DNA of 64,000 bases from Phoronis australis (Eukaryota; Phoronida; Phoronidae). Shown in pieces: positions 12,501-27,500 of this stretch. Positions within the stretch are counted from its first letter, which is position 1. Every line of letters starts with the position of its first letter. The notes under the pieces were generated by a model. It saw only the letters and a program-made list of their open reading frames with translations. It had not been told where the DNA came from and ran no database searches. The position numbers were made by a program, and so were the translations under genes. The stretch covers positions 1,043,277 to 1,107,276 of the forward strand of contig NMRA01000026.1 of NCBI GenBank assembly GCA_002633005.1, given 5' to 3'.

Positions 12501-15500
12501 AGCACACTTTTCTGTAAAATGATTGTAATTTAACAACGAATGTGTCACAGAGCATAAAATATGTGATGAATCCTAGCTTCCGATTTCGTTCTCCCGTTTC
12601 AGACACCAGGTTTCAGCTGCCTTATGCTACAATAAGTGCACCCTGCAACGAATTTTTTTAATCACCCAAGCACTTATTAGCGAGAATACGGTTCTCTAAA
12701 TAAAAAGTTGTTTTTGTCATAGGTGGTGGGTTTATAGTTGCAAATTAACATAAGGGCAGATAGTGTTTGCGAGTGTAATTTGACTGCTTATCAACTGGTG
12801 GGGTTGTTTTTTTTTGGTGTTTTGATATGAAGTTGGTCGTTTTGACATTTTCAAAATTTTCATGGACCATTTGCATGAGTGATTGTGATAATAATGTTCT
12901 CTTGTACTTCACTTGAAATGTAATGTCTCTCTATTCAGAATGAAAAGTCAAGTGTAAGTAAAGTGTTCACTCGCATGTTGCAAGTTCACAACAAGAAGCC
13001 AGCTCTCTGGGTTACTGCTGCCAAGTGGGAGTTCGAAGACAATCTGTCTTCTCAGAATGCTCGAAGTCTACTTCAACGGGGTCTCAGATTCAACCCAGAC
13101 TCAAAGGAACTCTGGCTTGAGGTGAGTACTTATTGCTTACCTCCTCTTGATCCTTCTTGGTTCAAGACAGCTAACTATTATGACATGACTGAAATTATAT
13201 TGAATCACAAATTGACGAATTTAGTACGTGCTGTGATATGATTTATCTTTGTTTGACATTACGATCTAAGATCTCGGTCTACTGTGGCTTGTATGTTCAA
13301 CGTAACCCACCCCTTCTGTCGGTTATTTTTGTTTTATATGTTTTCAGTGGCTGCAGGTGTTCTGAAACAGTGTCCAGCTTTGTACTGTTGTGTTGTTATA
13401 TTTTTAGGAGTGCGTTCTGCTCTGCGATGCCTTAAATCAGGCAAAATAGTGCATTAGGCTGCCTGGTAAAATTGTCACAACAAACACGCCTTGGTTTTTC
13501 AGATCCTAACCTAACATCGATGTACAGCAGTTTACCAGAATAGCAAACTCAGTGGTGGGATTTGTGAAAATATGTATTCCAACTGTGTATTTATGTGTTA
13601 CGTTTTAACCACAGAAATGTGGAACCGTATGGGAGTTCCACTATGTACGATGCACATGGATTTATCTTGTTGATATAAGTGTCTAACCTTAATGAGTTTA
13701 TTCTTCAGTATTTCAGAATGGAGCTGCTGTATACAGACAAACTTCGTAAACGGAAGATGATTCTGTCTAGAGAAGGGAGCATTGGTGCTGAGGAAGATGA
13801 AGGCGCTGATTCCATTCTCCAGTGTAAAATTGCCCCTGTAGTCTACAGGAAGGCTATTGAGGCGATTACAAGTGAGTGTTTTTTCCTTCGTCACTTGTAT
13901 TTTAGTGTGTTATGCAGAATTCCTATATCGCTTGAAAGTACTTTTCAACAAATCACTGTGCAGCGCTGTTTCATACGTTTCGCATGACATTCTAAATGGC
14001 CGAGTCATTTTCGATTCTTATTATTGTCTGCAAAGTTAACTTTGGTGTTTTGCTTGGTATTTAACTTCTCAGTGTAAGTGGGGAATAATATAAGTAGTTT
14101 CTGTTATATAACTTGACAAATGTTGTCAAAAATCGTGTAGTGTCCTTGAAGTTAGGCAAAAATGAAAAGGAGACCTGACGAAGGTGGCAGAAATCATTTC
14201 AAAATTCACTAAAAGATATTTGCTTTGAAATGTAGTTGATGCTCTATGCAGCAGCGCCTTCTTTGAAAACTACAGTTTTGATTCATGTTTTTGGGAGTGG
14301 AATTCTTTATTTTGTTTTTGATGTGACCTGTTAGCAGTCATAATTTGTCACACTAAAAGGCTGAGCTGAATGGAGCCAAATGAGGTGATTCATCGCTGCT
14401 AACTCAATTTATTACTGGTTGAAGTTTGTAATTTCGGCTTTTCTATTGTGTGGAAACTTTTGTGTCCTTATGCCTGGGCTGGCTGAATGTACTTGAAGTG
14501 GTGTAATTCTTATTTTCAGATGACGTGGATTTCATGTTGTCATTTATACCCATCTGTCAACTGTTTGACTTCACCCAGATCATTGTTGACGACATCTTCG
14601 CAGAGTGAGTAGGACTTTTGAGCTGATTGAATGTTTAGAAAATTCCCATTATTCTAAATCCCCCTTTATATGCAGTACTTTTACATGCGCGTGTGAAAAT
14701 ATGCACCATACGCAAATATACACCCAGGTGTACATGCAAATGTGCATCGTGCTCATATGGGAAACAGAAAGGTGATATTTTAGCTCAGTTCGTTATATGT
14801 TTTGAAGCTTAGAAGCGATACAAATAACATTTGCTAGTGAAGAGAAGACTGTGACGGCACACTTGATCACGCAGAAATAGCAAGGGATTGGCTCTACTCT
14901 GACTTTTATGTGTAGGTCAACTGCAGAGAGGCGAAATGAAAATACTAAATACTGTTCTCGTACATTTGGTAAAGAACGCTTGCACAAGTAACTAATTCAA
15001 TGTATTCATTAGTAAAAGACTGTTAACAAAGACATAAGCAGTATTGTTCTATAAATATGATACGTTTTATCTATGCTTTTTACGACAATCAATAAACTGT
15101 ATGTAATCTTCAAACTGGGTTGATCCGGATCACGGGATGGCTTTCGTTAGCGTGGATTGGTGCACTGGTGGTAGAGGTTTTGCCAAGAATTTTTTAACTT
15201 ATTACAAACATAAAAAGACAATTCACCTATCAGAATGCCATTGGAGCCAGGTGGTTAGATGGAGGTAAATGGGTCCGGGGCTTGGTAATAGCATTGTAGG
15301 TAACCTGCCCAGAGTTGTGAAAGCAACAGTTTTTCTATTTACAAAATGCGTATGGAAAATAAGCATGTCTCAGCCAGTTACTTGATACCATCATTTGAAT
15401 AGTAAGTCTTTCACAAGGTGGTCATTTGAATAGCAAGACTATCACGAGGTGATCATTTGAGTAGCAAGACTTTCACGATGTGATCATTTGAGTAGCAAGA

Positions 15501-18500
15501 CTTTCACAAGGTGATCATTTGAGTAGCAAGACTTTCACAAGGTGGTCATTTGAATAGCAAGACTTTCACGAGGTGATCATTTGAGTAGCAAGACTTCCAC
15601 AATGTGATCATTTGAATAGCAAGACTATCACAAGGTGATCGTTTGAGTAGCAAGACTTCCACGATGTGATCATTTGAATAGCAAGACTTTCACGAGGTAA
15701 TCATTTGAGTAGCGAGACTATCACGATGTGATCATTTGAGTAGCAAGACTTCCAATATGTGATCATTTGAGTAGCAAGACTTCCACGATGTGATCATTTG
15801 AGTAGCAAGACTTTCACAAGGTGGTCATTTGAATAGCAAGACTTTCACAAGGTGGTCATTTGAATAGCAAGACTTTTACAAGGTGATCATTTGAATAGTA
15901 AGCTGTGCTGTCGGTATCGAGGGAAGAATTGTCATGACGAAATGTAATTCGTGTGTGTGTGTTCACTGATACTGATAATTACATATTGCTACTGTTGTAA
16001 ACACACGATGACTTGTCTCATCGTGTGTTTACACGATGACTTGTCTCATCGTGTAAACACACGATGACTTATCTCATCCATTGCACTCTGAGAGGTATAG
16101 AACAGTTAGATTTTCCTCCTTTTGTAAATGATGTGTCTTCCTTTTTCGTCAATGAGGGCCTGTGATTGGTGACGTAAGATTGGTGACATTAATTCACATT
16201 TTCCTTTTTTCCATCTTCTCTTGGACTTGATCACAATACCTTATATTGTTGTAAAAATGCTTTGAAAGTAAATTTTTGTGGGTCAGCATACCTTTTATTT
16301 CTGTCAAAAACCAACTTTTGGTTTAGGCCATTCACTATTTTAAAACCAGTTCTCATGTTTATCCTTACTCAGATTAGAAATGATTTCTTGGCTTGAGAAG
16401 AACCGACAGCTCGTTGTTATTGTGTTTAATGTTGATGTTGATGTTGATGAAGAACTTGTTATTATCAGGATGATGCTATTGTGATTGTTTTACAGTTTGA
16501 AATCGCTGCATGGTACAAAAGAAATAACATGGGATGCCATAGCTCGTCAATATTTACTGGAAATTCGACTGAAGAAAGCCAACTGCACAACCAAGCAAGA
16601 GAAAAGTATGTGACTGTGTTTTAATGCTGTCCTGCTGTGTGTAGGGCCTTTCAGACCAACATGGATACATCAATGTTTTGTAGAGTGCCGGTCTGTGTGA
16701 ATGGATAACTTCTGTCCTGGAGTTATTAGTGCTAGTTAGCCTCACAGTAATTAGAGTCTCTGGCACACATAGCATAATTTGATAACATTTCTTTAAACAT
16801 TCACCTCTCTTTGACGGAGCACTTCAATTCTTATCCGACCACATATTTTATAAATAAGAAACTTCAAATTTTAAAAAATATGCCCGCGTGACATTTTCAG
16901 AGTGCCATTGTACAATTATAACTTCGATGCTCCGCAAATCAAACTGCAATAATTTCGGTGTCTGCTAACTACCGCTCAACTGAATTCGCAGTTTACATTG
17001 AGGCTTCTCTCGTACCGCAGTGAAGTTGGTGTGATGTGGCCTCACGACTTCACGAGGCTGTTATAATTACAATTATAGGCAGGCTCTTAGAAATAACTAG
17101 GGATTCATTTTCTCCTTATCATCTCAACCAATCTTATTCAGAGTTGTGTGCTTCGGTCAATAAAGTTTTGCTATGCATGGCTATTGACCTTTACTCCACA
17201 AGCAAGCTTATTGTGAACTTACACCAGTGTCATTGATAGGAAATTGCTGATAAGGATCTTTGCATCAGGCAAAAACTTGTATCGACTTAGTGGGATGAGA
17301 AGTAATTTCCTGGCTTGAAAGAACTGACAGTTCATTGTGGCTTGAGATCATGCTTGTCACATAAAGTTACCCATATTGAGAAGCCAACTTGATGAGCCTG
17401 GCTTCAAGCAATTATTTAACTGTCAGTTCATTCCAAGCACAAAAATCATCTCAAAATTTTTCTAAGAAGCAAGTTGCGACCAATTTCATCGCTGTAGTCC
17501 ATATTAACAGTTGAATTTGTGATGGAATTTGGGTTTATCTTTAGCTGTATAAAGCCTGGGTGTTAATCCAGGAAACTAATGTTACTAACAGTGCTGGCTA
17601 GGTAGTGTGTACAGAATGTGGCACTTTCAGAATTTTGGTTTGCCACCATGGCTAGCTCCTGTGTTTCCTGAACCCCTTGAAGAAATGCTGTGAAATTTGA
17701 AAGTTGTGTTCATATCAAGTGCAGTGCCACAATTACCCGTTTTGGGGTACCGTTATATCCAATATCTGCAATGGCCCTTTGAGGAAATGTAGGCAAATTA
17801 CAAATGAGAACAAATTTATTTCTTTACATAGAAGGTTTTATTGAATGATAGACAGTATAATTGTAACGAAATAATTCCAAACGTTTAGTTGTTGCTTCTC
17901 CTTTTTAGATGCAGTTGTAACAAAGCAAGTGGGACTGTGTTACACAGTGTTTGAGGAGAGCTTGAAAAAGATCAACAGTGGTAAGACATTTTATATAAAA
18001 CTAGTTTGTGATGTATTGAGTATCATAACTTTGTCCGGGTAGTGTTTGTGTTTGATAAAAGATGGCAACACATGTTGTGCATGTCATCAAAAGGTGGCAG
18101 CACTGTCTCTTAACCTACATGTTTCTTTAGCCAGCTGTCACTATTATGTAAGTCTTTCACAACATAGTAAAGGTGCTAACCAATTAGGCAGCATGAATAT
18201 GCTGTCCCCTTTTATGACAGGTAATAATCTAGCTGTAAAGTGGGTGATCATTAAATTGTCCATTTTAAGTAATCTATATGTAATGTTGTGAAGAGTAGAC
18301 ATAAATGGCATCATTTGCCAGGACAATTATTGGCCCAACAGTTGTTAGAGATGAAGTGATCAGGTCCATATTAGCGTCCATTGTCTCTTCCACCCATTTA
18401 GATAAAAACCTATTTTCTTCTTTAATATGCCATTCTGGGTGAACGAACTGGCTAATTTCCAATGTTTCTGTTGTTTCTACTGTGTTAGTGTTCAGAAATG

Positions 18501-21500
18501 TACTTTGCATTTTCTATTCCTGTCATATGTCTATTATCTTTGTTGTTTTTTTTCCAAGTACTCAGATTTGCCTCCATTCATACTTCTACACTTTTTGCTA
18601 ATTTAAGTACGCCGTCATACAGGGATAGAATATTTGAATCTATGGTGCTTTTACGTTATGAGAGAGACTGTTGTCTGCATAAAAAGTGCCCTTCAGTCCA
18701 CCTATGCAATACTCCAACAGCTGACCAAGTTTGAACTATAATTGTAAAATCTTTTCGGTTACAAATTTTCAAAAAAAAATTAAATACTGGAATTCTTATC
18801 TCGACTTTTCTGATCAGAATATTGCTTGTTCTCAACCTCTACTCTTATCATGATATATGTTTTCAAAAAGTAAAATACGGGAATGCCTGTCTGATACCAC
18901 ACCTTGACTTCTCTATTGGTCAGAACAGGGTCTGTGTGTGTCCAATTTTTTGTCTGCATTCTACAATGTTATTTTCAAATGTAGTTTTTTCCAAAAAGGG
19001 AAATATGTAAATGCCTATCAGATGTCTTGTCTTGGCTTTTCTAATGATCAGAATAGGGTCTGTGTACGTCCATTTTTTGTTTACTATCTCCAGTCTGCTA
19101 ATCATCGTACTGCTGCAGATGTTGATGGTATTCTTGATGTTCTGGTTTTCTAAATGTTCGCAGGTGATACCTGCCAATGTCATTTCGTTCACATGTGATT
19201 AGATTGTCAATATTCCTGCTCTTTCTAATTTATCAGTTGATTAAATCTGATAGATACGCAATTTTACAGCTAGCTGGATAGGTCAGTTGTAATCCAGTTA
19301 GCCTACAAGCATGCTTAAAGTGAGAGAGAAAACAACTTGGTAGTCATCGGCAGTAATTTGATTTATTTGTTGTTTGGGTAAAATACTTGGCTTATTCAAC
19401 TCAATTTGTTATGACATTTTAAGTTTGTGTTATGGTTTTTGTTCTCATGTCTTGTGTTGGAGGTAATCTCTAATTATTTTTGTAAATTCAAGCAAATATC
19501 AGATTTCCAACTTTATTTAACTGAAAACATCTTTTTTAATTATTTACGCTTGACTTTTTTTAATACCTATTCTAATTTGATTATTATAGCTCAGATAACA
19601 ACAGATAGTAATATTTAAATGTGTTTATTACAATATTTATCCCTTTCTTCGTACAGTTAAATAACACAATAATTTTAGCTTGCATTGCACAGTCCAACAT
19701 CGTTCACTTATCCTCCAAGATTTTAACACCCCTATGCAAGAGATTTAACAAGAACTTATCTATCTAATCTACACCCAGTTAATAAACGATGCATGCATTG
19801 TGATATCGGTTATACTATTGTAGTACAATGAATAACAGTGATGGTGGCGAGACAACGTGATGATTACGACCTGATCCCCTGCATGTTATAAAAGCATTAT
19901 ACTGGTGATAACATACGTTTTACAACTGGAGACTGGACACAAATTCTGTGATGCTAATGAAAAATTGAACCACTCTTTACAATTACAATAGACCGAGAGC
20001 TGTCTATTCTCAGGGTTTTCTTGGGTTCACACACAAAAATTATTTGAAAGGATCATAGTTTCCCTGTTACTTCCTTGGGAGTTCATGGCTTGGAATGACC
20101 AATGACAAAAAAGGAAAAATTTTCTGGTGACATATCGTTCCACAAATACATTGGCTTGGATGATATTTTTGTGTAGTAAAATTTAACTAAAATGTACGTT
20201 TTTGCATGAATTAAGTCAAAATAATGATAAAAAGAGACGAAAAAGGAGAAAACTGGTAATCAAATAGGAGGATATCAAAACCAAAAAAAAAGGAAACCCT
20301 CTTAAAACAGGAAAATTCCAAGCCCTGGGATTTTCAAGCTCCATTCTAAACAAATTCGTAAGTGGCATGGACGAAGTTTGCGAAGGGCCTTACACCAATT
20401 ACACAAAATCCAATCTACAGTACTGATGTGGTTAACTGTTACTAGATTCCCTATGCAATCTATAGCTGACCTTGATTTTACGGAATTGAATAAGCATCTC
20501 CTGGCCTTTTTTCATAGCTGGGTTAATAACTGTAAGATTATTGACTTATCATGACCAAGGCTCCTAATGTCAGGTCTAGCAGGCAGTTCAAAAGGTACAC
20601 ACTTCTGTCAATCAATAGCTTTTCAATGCATCTTGTAAAACAAGCTTTCTTAACACAGCAAAACATAGCCGTGGGCAAACGGTCTAATTTCCCAACAACT
20701 TTACGGATTAAAACCTGATTGCTTGGCCGGCAGTTTGCCTTTAAACGTTTTAAATTGTGTAATTAAATATGCTTCAATTCAAAAAATAAATTTAATACGC
20801 TGATATTTTAATTGGTCCAGCATCTAAAATTTGATGCATCAAGATCAACATAACAATTATTTAATTTAATAAAATTTGGGAGCACCAGACTGGAGAAGTG
20901 TCAATAGTATTTAGAGAATGATAAATTCTCCTAACTATCTTGTACGAAGTTTTGAAGTTTTAAAAACATTTTTAACTTGTTACTGTCTTTTGCAAATCCA
21001 TGCCTGGCCATCACAGCAACAGCCAGACAGACTGTTTTAAAAAGCCATCAATTTTTAATAGAAGGGTGTAAAGCCAGACCAGGAGAACAAATACCCATTA
21101 ACCTTTTATGGTGGTTAGTTGGCATTGCTGCTATAAATCTGACTGCTAATGCAATGTACCCCTATAACAGTTTGGTCAAGATAAAAGGCGATGGCGTAAC
21201 AGGATGGAAAACAAAACCCTAACAGCAATGTCATTCACAGTTTTACGATCTGGGTCTTTGGCACTACTGGTAGTGTTTATGGGCAGTGCTGTTAGCAGTT
21301 TATGGGTAAGGTTGAGAAGAACCCACTAGGAAAGATTGTTAATACCAGACTGTGTATGTCTGAGTGTACACAACCATGACCTGGACACATGGGGAAGCAT
21401 GCTACATAGGTGGTTCTTCCCAAGAGACTTTAACACTATCGCAAATGATGTGTAACCAAGTGTCAACCCTGGGCAAACTGTTGTTATAAGTTAATAACAC

Positions 21501-24500
21501 AGTAAACCACATCACAGGCAGTTTGTCTTCCATAACTTGTACTTTTAATTATAGAGCACTGTTTTTGGCAAATCCTGACTCCACACTTCTAATCAAGTGA
21601 GACTGACTTGATCACAATTTACAGAGTGGCTTGGTCATATTTTTCCCACAACTTTATATGTCTGTACAATCCATGTTAATGGCTGCGAGGTACTCCGATG
21701 GGCCAGTGTGGTATGCATGAAAATCTCTGTGATAATCTCCAACGCTTCGTCTGTTACTGTCATATATTTGTGAGTCCATTTCTACAGACGCCGGCGTCTG
21801 ACCATTGTCTACTAGAGAGATACCGACCATGGTATTGTCTGTCGGACTTGGCAATAAATGAGCACCACTGCCTGGTTGACATGCACCGGAAGCCAAACTG
21901 GACACTAAGTCTTTAGATGGGACTTTGCTCATCCGTTTCTGGTCGAGATTGTTGCTTATTGTGTCACTGGAGATAGTCCTCACTGTCTTAGCTCTGGCGT
22001 ACTCACTATAAGTCATCGCGTACCCCCCAGTTTCACTGACCTCCCATAATAGGTCCACAACAGGCCCCACCTGGGCCTGACATTGTGTCGGTGCCGTTGA
22101 CGTTCGACTTCCCCGAGACCCAAGTCTCGAACCCGGGAACTCCTCTGTGCTGACTTCATGCAAGCTGTCAAACGCCGAGTCGCACTCACTCCCTTCAAGT
22201 GACACTGTGTCTCGACGAGGTTTATTGTATTTCTGTAAGTGTGAGTTAGTCATTACCATTGCCACGTTGGCTTGTTTCCTGCTAGTTTTGCGTCCATCCA
22301 GCAACTCGTTGATTCTTTCTCGTAAGTTACACTTAAACCAACATACCATGAAGATGATGAAGACCAGCACCGTGCACAGTGTTGGGGTTAGTATACCGGC
22401 GTAGAACATGGTCGTTAACTGGCCCATATTAAATGTTTAGGGAAGTCGCCAGTGCTGCGCTATTCCAAATAATCCCGCTGTAACAATATCTTGACGGCTG
22501 TAGTGGAATCGTCAAACATAAATAGTGTGGATGAATCAGTGCATGTCTATAGCGCCTTATCCAGTTGATTGCAACAGTATTATTGAAGAGTAATAACTGT
22601 CCCCACTAATCACTGTGTCGGAGGTGAATCAAGCTCATTGTTGCATTTAATATCCAACTGACTACCTCGTAAGTACACTACAGTGTAAGTGGCTAACCTC
22701 CGTTTATGTAGTGCGATGTCCGTTCGAGTATTCAAGACTTCCTCAGGTTAAGTTCTGTAAAATAGACATGTGAATTTAGAACAATTTACGTAAAATAACT
22801 ACATATGGCAAAAAATCATATCTTAATCTGACAAGCTTCGAGTTGAGTTAAAAAGTCATGGTAAATATTGTTATCAAATTCAGGGATTTAACCTCACCTG
22901 ACTTTACGATTTGTCATGTTTAAATTATCTTTCAGCATGACTTTACATAAGCTATTACCATTTTGAAGTCAAGCCACCAAAGTGACCTCAAAGATAAACT
23001 GACATTTTAATTCCCTTTTAGATACCCCTACCTGTGAAATGGATTACAAAGCATTAAAGATGTTTTCAGATGAGGCTTGACACACCAGGGCCAGCTAGTA
23101 GTTGTGTTAACAAACCGTACATCAAAATGGCTTGTGCACACTTGGTTTAAGTCCTCTACACAGCACTCCTCCTCAAAACAGTCTCCCGTAAATCATGATT
23201 AAGGTCTTCCAGCACATGTATTGTTTGAGATGTATTGTCTGACAGAAGCTAAACATCAAGCCACCATATCAAAATAAAGTTACCTAGTTACTCCACAGAT
23301 TTAAGCGTAAATAAATAGATTTTGAAACACAGTATCAATGGTGGTTGTATGTTATCTTATCATTTATAATCTCAACTTGGTCTTATATCGCAGCAACAAC
23401 GATAAGTTAGTGGAAATGTTTGTTTGATGTCAGTAGTTAATCTTTGGCTAATCACAAAAGCAGTAGGCAATTAAAGATTTCTTTGAATACAGGATTGCCT
23501 TCAACTCCACACTACCATAAACTCACCTATAGCACCAAACCCATGCATTGATCTTCCATAAAGCATATTTGTTTGGATCAAATATCAACAGAATGAACAT
23601 TGATAAAACTCTTCTTAAATTTCAAAAATTTAAATAGATTACACTTACTTGAAATTTAAATCGGAGAAAATTTCAACTCTGTCTTTACTTAGATCTAGAT
23701 ATCCAGGCATTTCATGCTAATTCTAGTGGCTGAGGAAATCTCAAAGCCTTTTGTACCTATTGGGAAAGTCCATATTTAGTTTTCACAGGGGAGCTAGCTT
23801 GCATGGTTTTAATTAATACTGCACAGAAAGAAATAGCAGTAACCTCAAATTACAATTTTCACCATGCACGAGGCCTTTCACCTGCAAGGTTTTTCAAAAA
23901 AATAATGAATATCAAAACTTGTCTTTTTAGTTGATGTTCATATATTCTGTCTGTCTGCAGAAGTTAGCCTTGCCCAGACTGTCTGAAATGGACAGGGAAA
24001 TCACCTAGCAATAACATGTGACTATTACACCCTATTACTCTGCCATTAGCTTATCTCAGTAATTTGTGCTGCTCTATGAATACATTAGACACAAGGCCTC
24101 AAGTGTGGTCACTGTGTGGTCATTTTACCAGGTCTTTATTAACTCAATTGGTTCTTAACACTTGCCAAATTAGATTATTAGCCAAACTTGGAGAGGAAAT
24201 CCTAGGCTGTTAAAAATTGTACTTTTGGTTGTTCTCATATTTCCACTAAATAAAATGCATATTTTTAACTGATTGTACTTTTTGTTTCTTACCCTAATTA
24301 TAGGGTCTGATTCGTAACATTTGTTTGCTCTGAACATTTCTTTCAACTATTCCCAAGCTAAACACATTGTGATTTGGTTACACAGAACTTCAGCAGTTGT
24401 ACACATTTCAGAGAGGTCCCGATAGGATTCGTTGTTACATTTTCGACTGTACTACTAGCTGTAGATCTGTCCAGTGGAAGTTTATATGTTCTTGCATTAT

Positions 24501-27500
24501 AAAAATACTGAGATTTAAATTTAAGTAAGTGAATTTTGCACGTAACGCTTTTTCTCTTTTGCATATTCATGTATATGATAATTTTTTCAAAATTAATTCC
24601 CAGTTTTAGGTCAACAGTATTTCAGTCAAATCTTTTCTGAATACTCTATTTTCTCTTATCTAACCTTCAAGCCAATGCCATGTTGATTAGTACAAGTTCC
24701 TCCCCTGCAGGTCACTTATTCACTGTTCAGTTTATAATACCTTCCAGGTATTTGATACACCTATATCTGCTTGCTTGTAGTAAACAAATTCATGTGTATA
24801 TTGACCACCGCTGATTGAGCTCCACATTTAAAAAAGCCAGCAATTTCTACATTGTTGTCGAAGTCATGACTGACAACTTTTATCTGAAACAGCATCTTAC
24901 CTTCATGCACACTGTCTGTCTTATCTGATGTTATTTGTGTTAATGGACAATACACACTCCTTTACTGATAAAAATATTAGCAGTGGCTCCATTGAAATGG
25001 AACAGATATCTCTACACTCCTCCCTCAGAGGCATCCTAGGCCAGTCAGGCAATATCAAAGGCAATCTACATCCCAGTTATCAGTTGCAAGGGTCCTTGAC
25101 AATCCAAACAGCTACTGTCTATAAACTTCTGTGTTTACACCCAGAATGCATGTATAATGGTTGGTGGTTTATTTCACAGCTGTTTTTGGGGATGATGGCT
25201 AACATTTGTTTAAAGTTAGCCTGGGTTCTTTAGGTTTTTCACCAGTTACCCTGTTTGGCATTTGAGAAGATAATTATTCATTTTGGAATTTGAAAAATAG
25301 GAAAGAAATTGATTGTGCTCAAGGAAATCATATTTCTTCATGTGTTTCAGTGTTAATGCATAACTTTGGATTTTTATGTAAAGAATGGAAAAATGTGTGT
25401 CGCCTGTAAAACTGTGACCTAAGGCAGTGCATGATTCTCTCAACTTGTTCTTGCTATTGTCAGTGTCAACGCTTCTTACTTCTCATTAAAAACTTTTCGA
25501 CTATGACTTCACTGTTCCAGATATATAATCTCACCAATTTAGGACGCAATATTGTAAACACGTGAATTTTGTATATTTTCCCGATAGTCAGGGTGTGCCA
25601 AATAAAATGAATATGGAGACTTCGTACTTTACGAGTGTGCAAAACTAAGTGAGTAACCAAGTATCACAAAATGCAGGAACACAATAATAACAATAATTTC
25701 GCACACATGCTTGGGCGATTATCTAGTGATTTAAAATTGGTGACATTTTCAAATGTTGACACGTTTTCACTCCGCTGTCTCTTATTTTCCACTAGTTGCC
25801 TGTCATTTTTATACCCCTCTACAGCAAACCTTTCTTCAACCCTTTATCATCGCTAGACTGAGTACTGACATGAAGCATCATTGTGATATCAATGGCCAAT
25901 CAGTTCGGTTGAGTGAGAAGAACCAACACGTCTTTTTCTGTCTGGCTCGTCAACTGACAGTTTGGTTGTGATTGTGGGAAACAAGCTTTTCAAACATCAA
26001 TGAAAAAATTAATTGGAGATAAAAACCTATATAACATTTTATCTAATTAGTTACCAGTGTTTGGAAGGGTTAAATCTTACCAATTTGGGACTCTGTGTGG
26101 GCAACATATGAATTTTCTCTCGTTATTTTCAGTAAAAGGTATGTAGCGCTTAAGTAATGATTTTGCTTGTTCAAGGTCTGTGCCATAACTGCCGTCAGAC
26201 AAGTTTGGCAATTATTTTTATCCAACATTGGTAAGATTATTCAGTAATAGGTACAATGCAATTCATAATATTTGCAGACTCGTCAAGGTCGAATCCTCCT
26301 GAGCAGTTGATGTTATGCACATTTCCATCAAAAACAGAATATTTTTAAGACTTTCATTAGCACTCATTTTTGCTGTTTTTATCCAGCATTATTTTTTCAT
26401 GATGCTATGCACGCTTACTTGGGTCAGTTTACAACAAGGCCTTCCAAGGGATTACAATTCTTAATGAAGAAGATCAGCTGTTAAATTAATTCGGTGATGG
26501 ATAAGATATTTTTACAGACACCTTGTAACACTGTATTGAATTGAGGATGATGTCTCTTGGTTCTTTGTCATTTGAAGTGGATGTTTTCTGACCGTGGGTC
26601 TAGGATCAGTGGCACAGATTAAGGTAGTTTTTCAAACAGCAATGACAGGCTTAACATCCAGCTGAATGATAAATGACATGTGTTGTCTGTTCAATGACCA
26701 GGTCTTTGACCAGTAGACTATCATTTGTTTGGTACTCAGTTTCACTGCTTCCCCTTAAAAATTAGATTATATATTTTTTATTTCTGTGTGCATATTTTTA
26801 CCATTTCATGTTTTCTTGTTAATCCAGAAAACTGCTTTTTATTTATGTGCATTTTCAATAATTTGCTGTGAAATTTGAATTCACATAAAACCATTCGCCC
26901 TGACAGCTTGTTATTCTGCCAATTTTTTTCTGTAATTTTCAACAAATTTGAATGATGTATGTCATATAAATTCAGGTCAATCTCCTTATTTGAAAATTCA
27001 TTGTTATGACTATATTCCAAGTGCTGACAGATTATAACATTATCTGGATTGACAGTTTCATATCATTGTCATTGGCGATAATCCCTATTAAAAGTGGTTC
27101 TTCCTGATGGACAAATAGGACCTCAGGCCGTTTTATTGTTGCCTTTCTCTGCCAGGCATAGACAGACATGTGTGATCAATGAACCATGAAGTGCACTACA
27201 TTTTAGTTTGTCCTGTCCTAAATATTCAGGCTGTTTATCTAAACATGTTATCAACTTAGCCTTTTATAGGTTTTAAAACATTTTCCACATGTTTGTTACT
27301 CCGCCGCCATGTAGATTATCATTCCTACATGTTGGGGACAGCACACCTCTTGCAAGTGTTCGTTTTTTCCTTATTTGTAGGCCAAAGTCATTGAAAACAA
27401 GATCTGTGATCCTTGTGCTTTGCCCTTCATTTCAAAAAGATTCCTATCTATGTTGTCAGTACTTAAATGCCTAAGGCAGCTTACCTTCACATGCTTGATT

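Larger units (their letters stand above)
14605..16495 (+). other. UTP6 intron 7, holding a minisatellite and palindrome
   Basis: 1891-bp intron. It contains the 31-bp tandem array at 15392-15903 and the iterated palindrome at 15999-16078. The remaining sequence shows no gene. Confidence 0.8.
16606..17908 (+). other. UTP6 intron 8
   Basis: 1303-bp intron containing the MITE-like fragment at 16643 and the fold-back element at 17294-17453. No coding signal was found. Confidence 0.75.

Noticed and set aside
15392-15903. CRISPR-like periodic array
   Set aside because: Units are directly tandem with no unique spacers, and the context is eukaryotic; it is a minisatellite.
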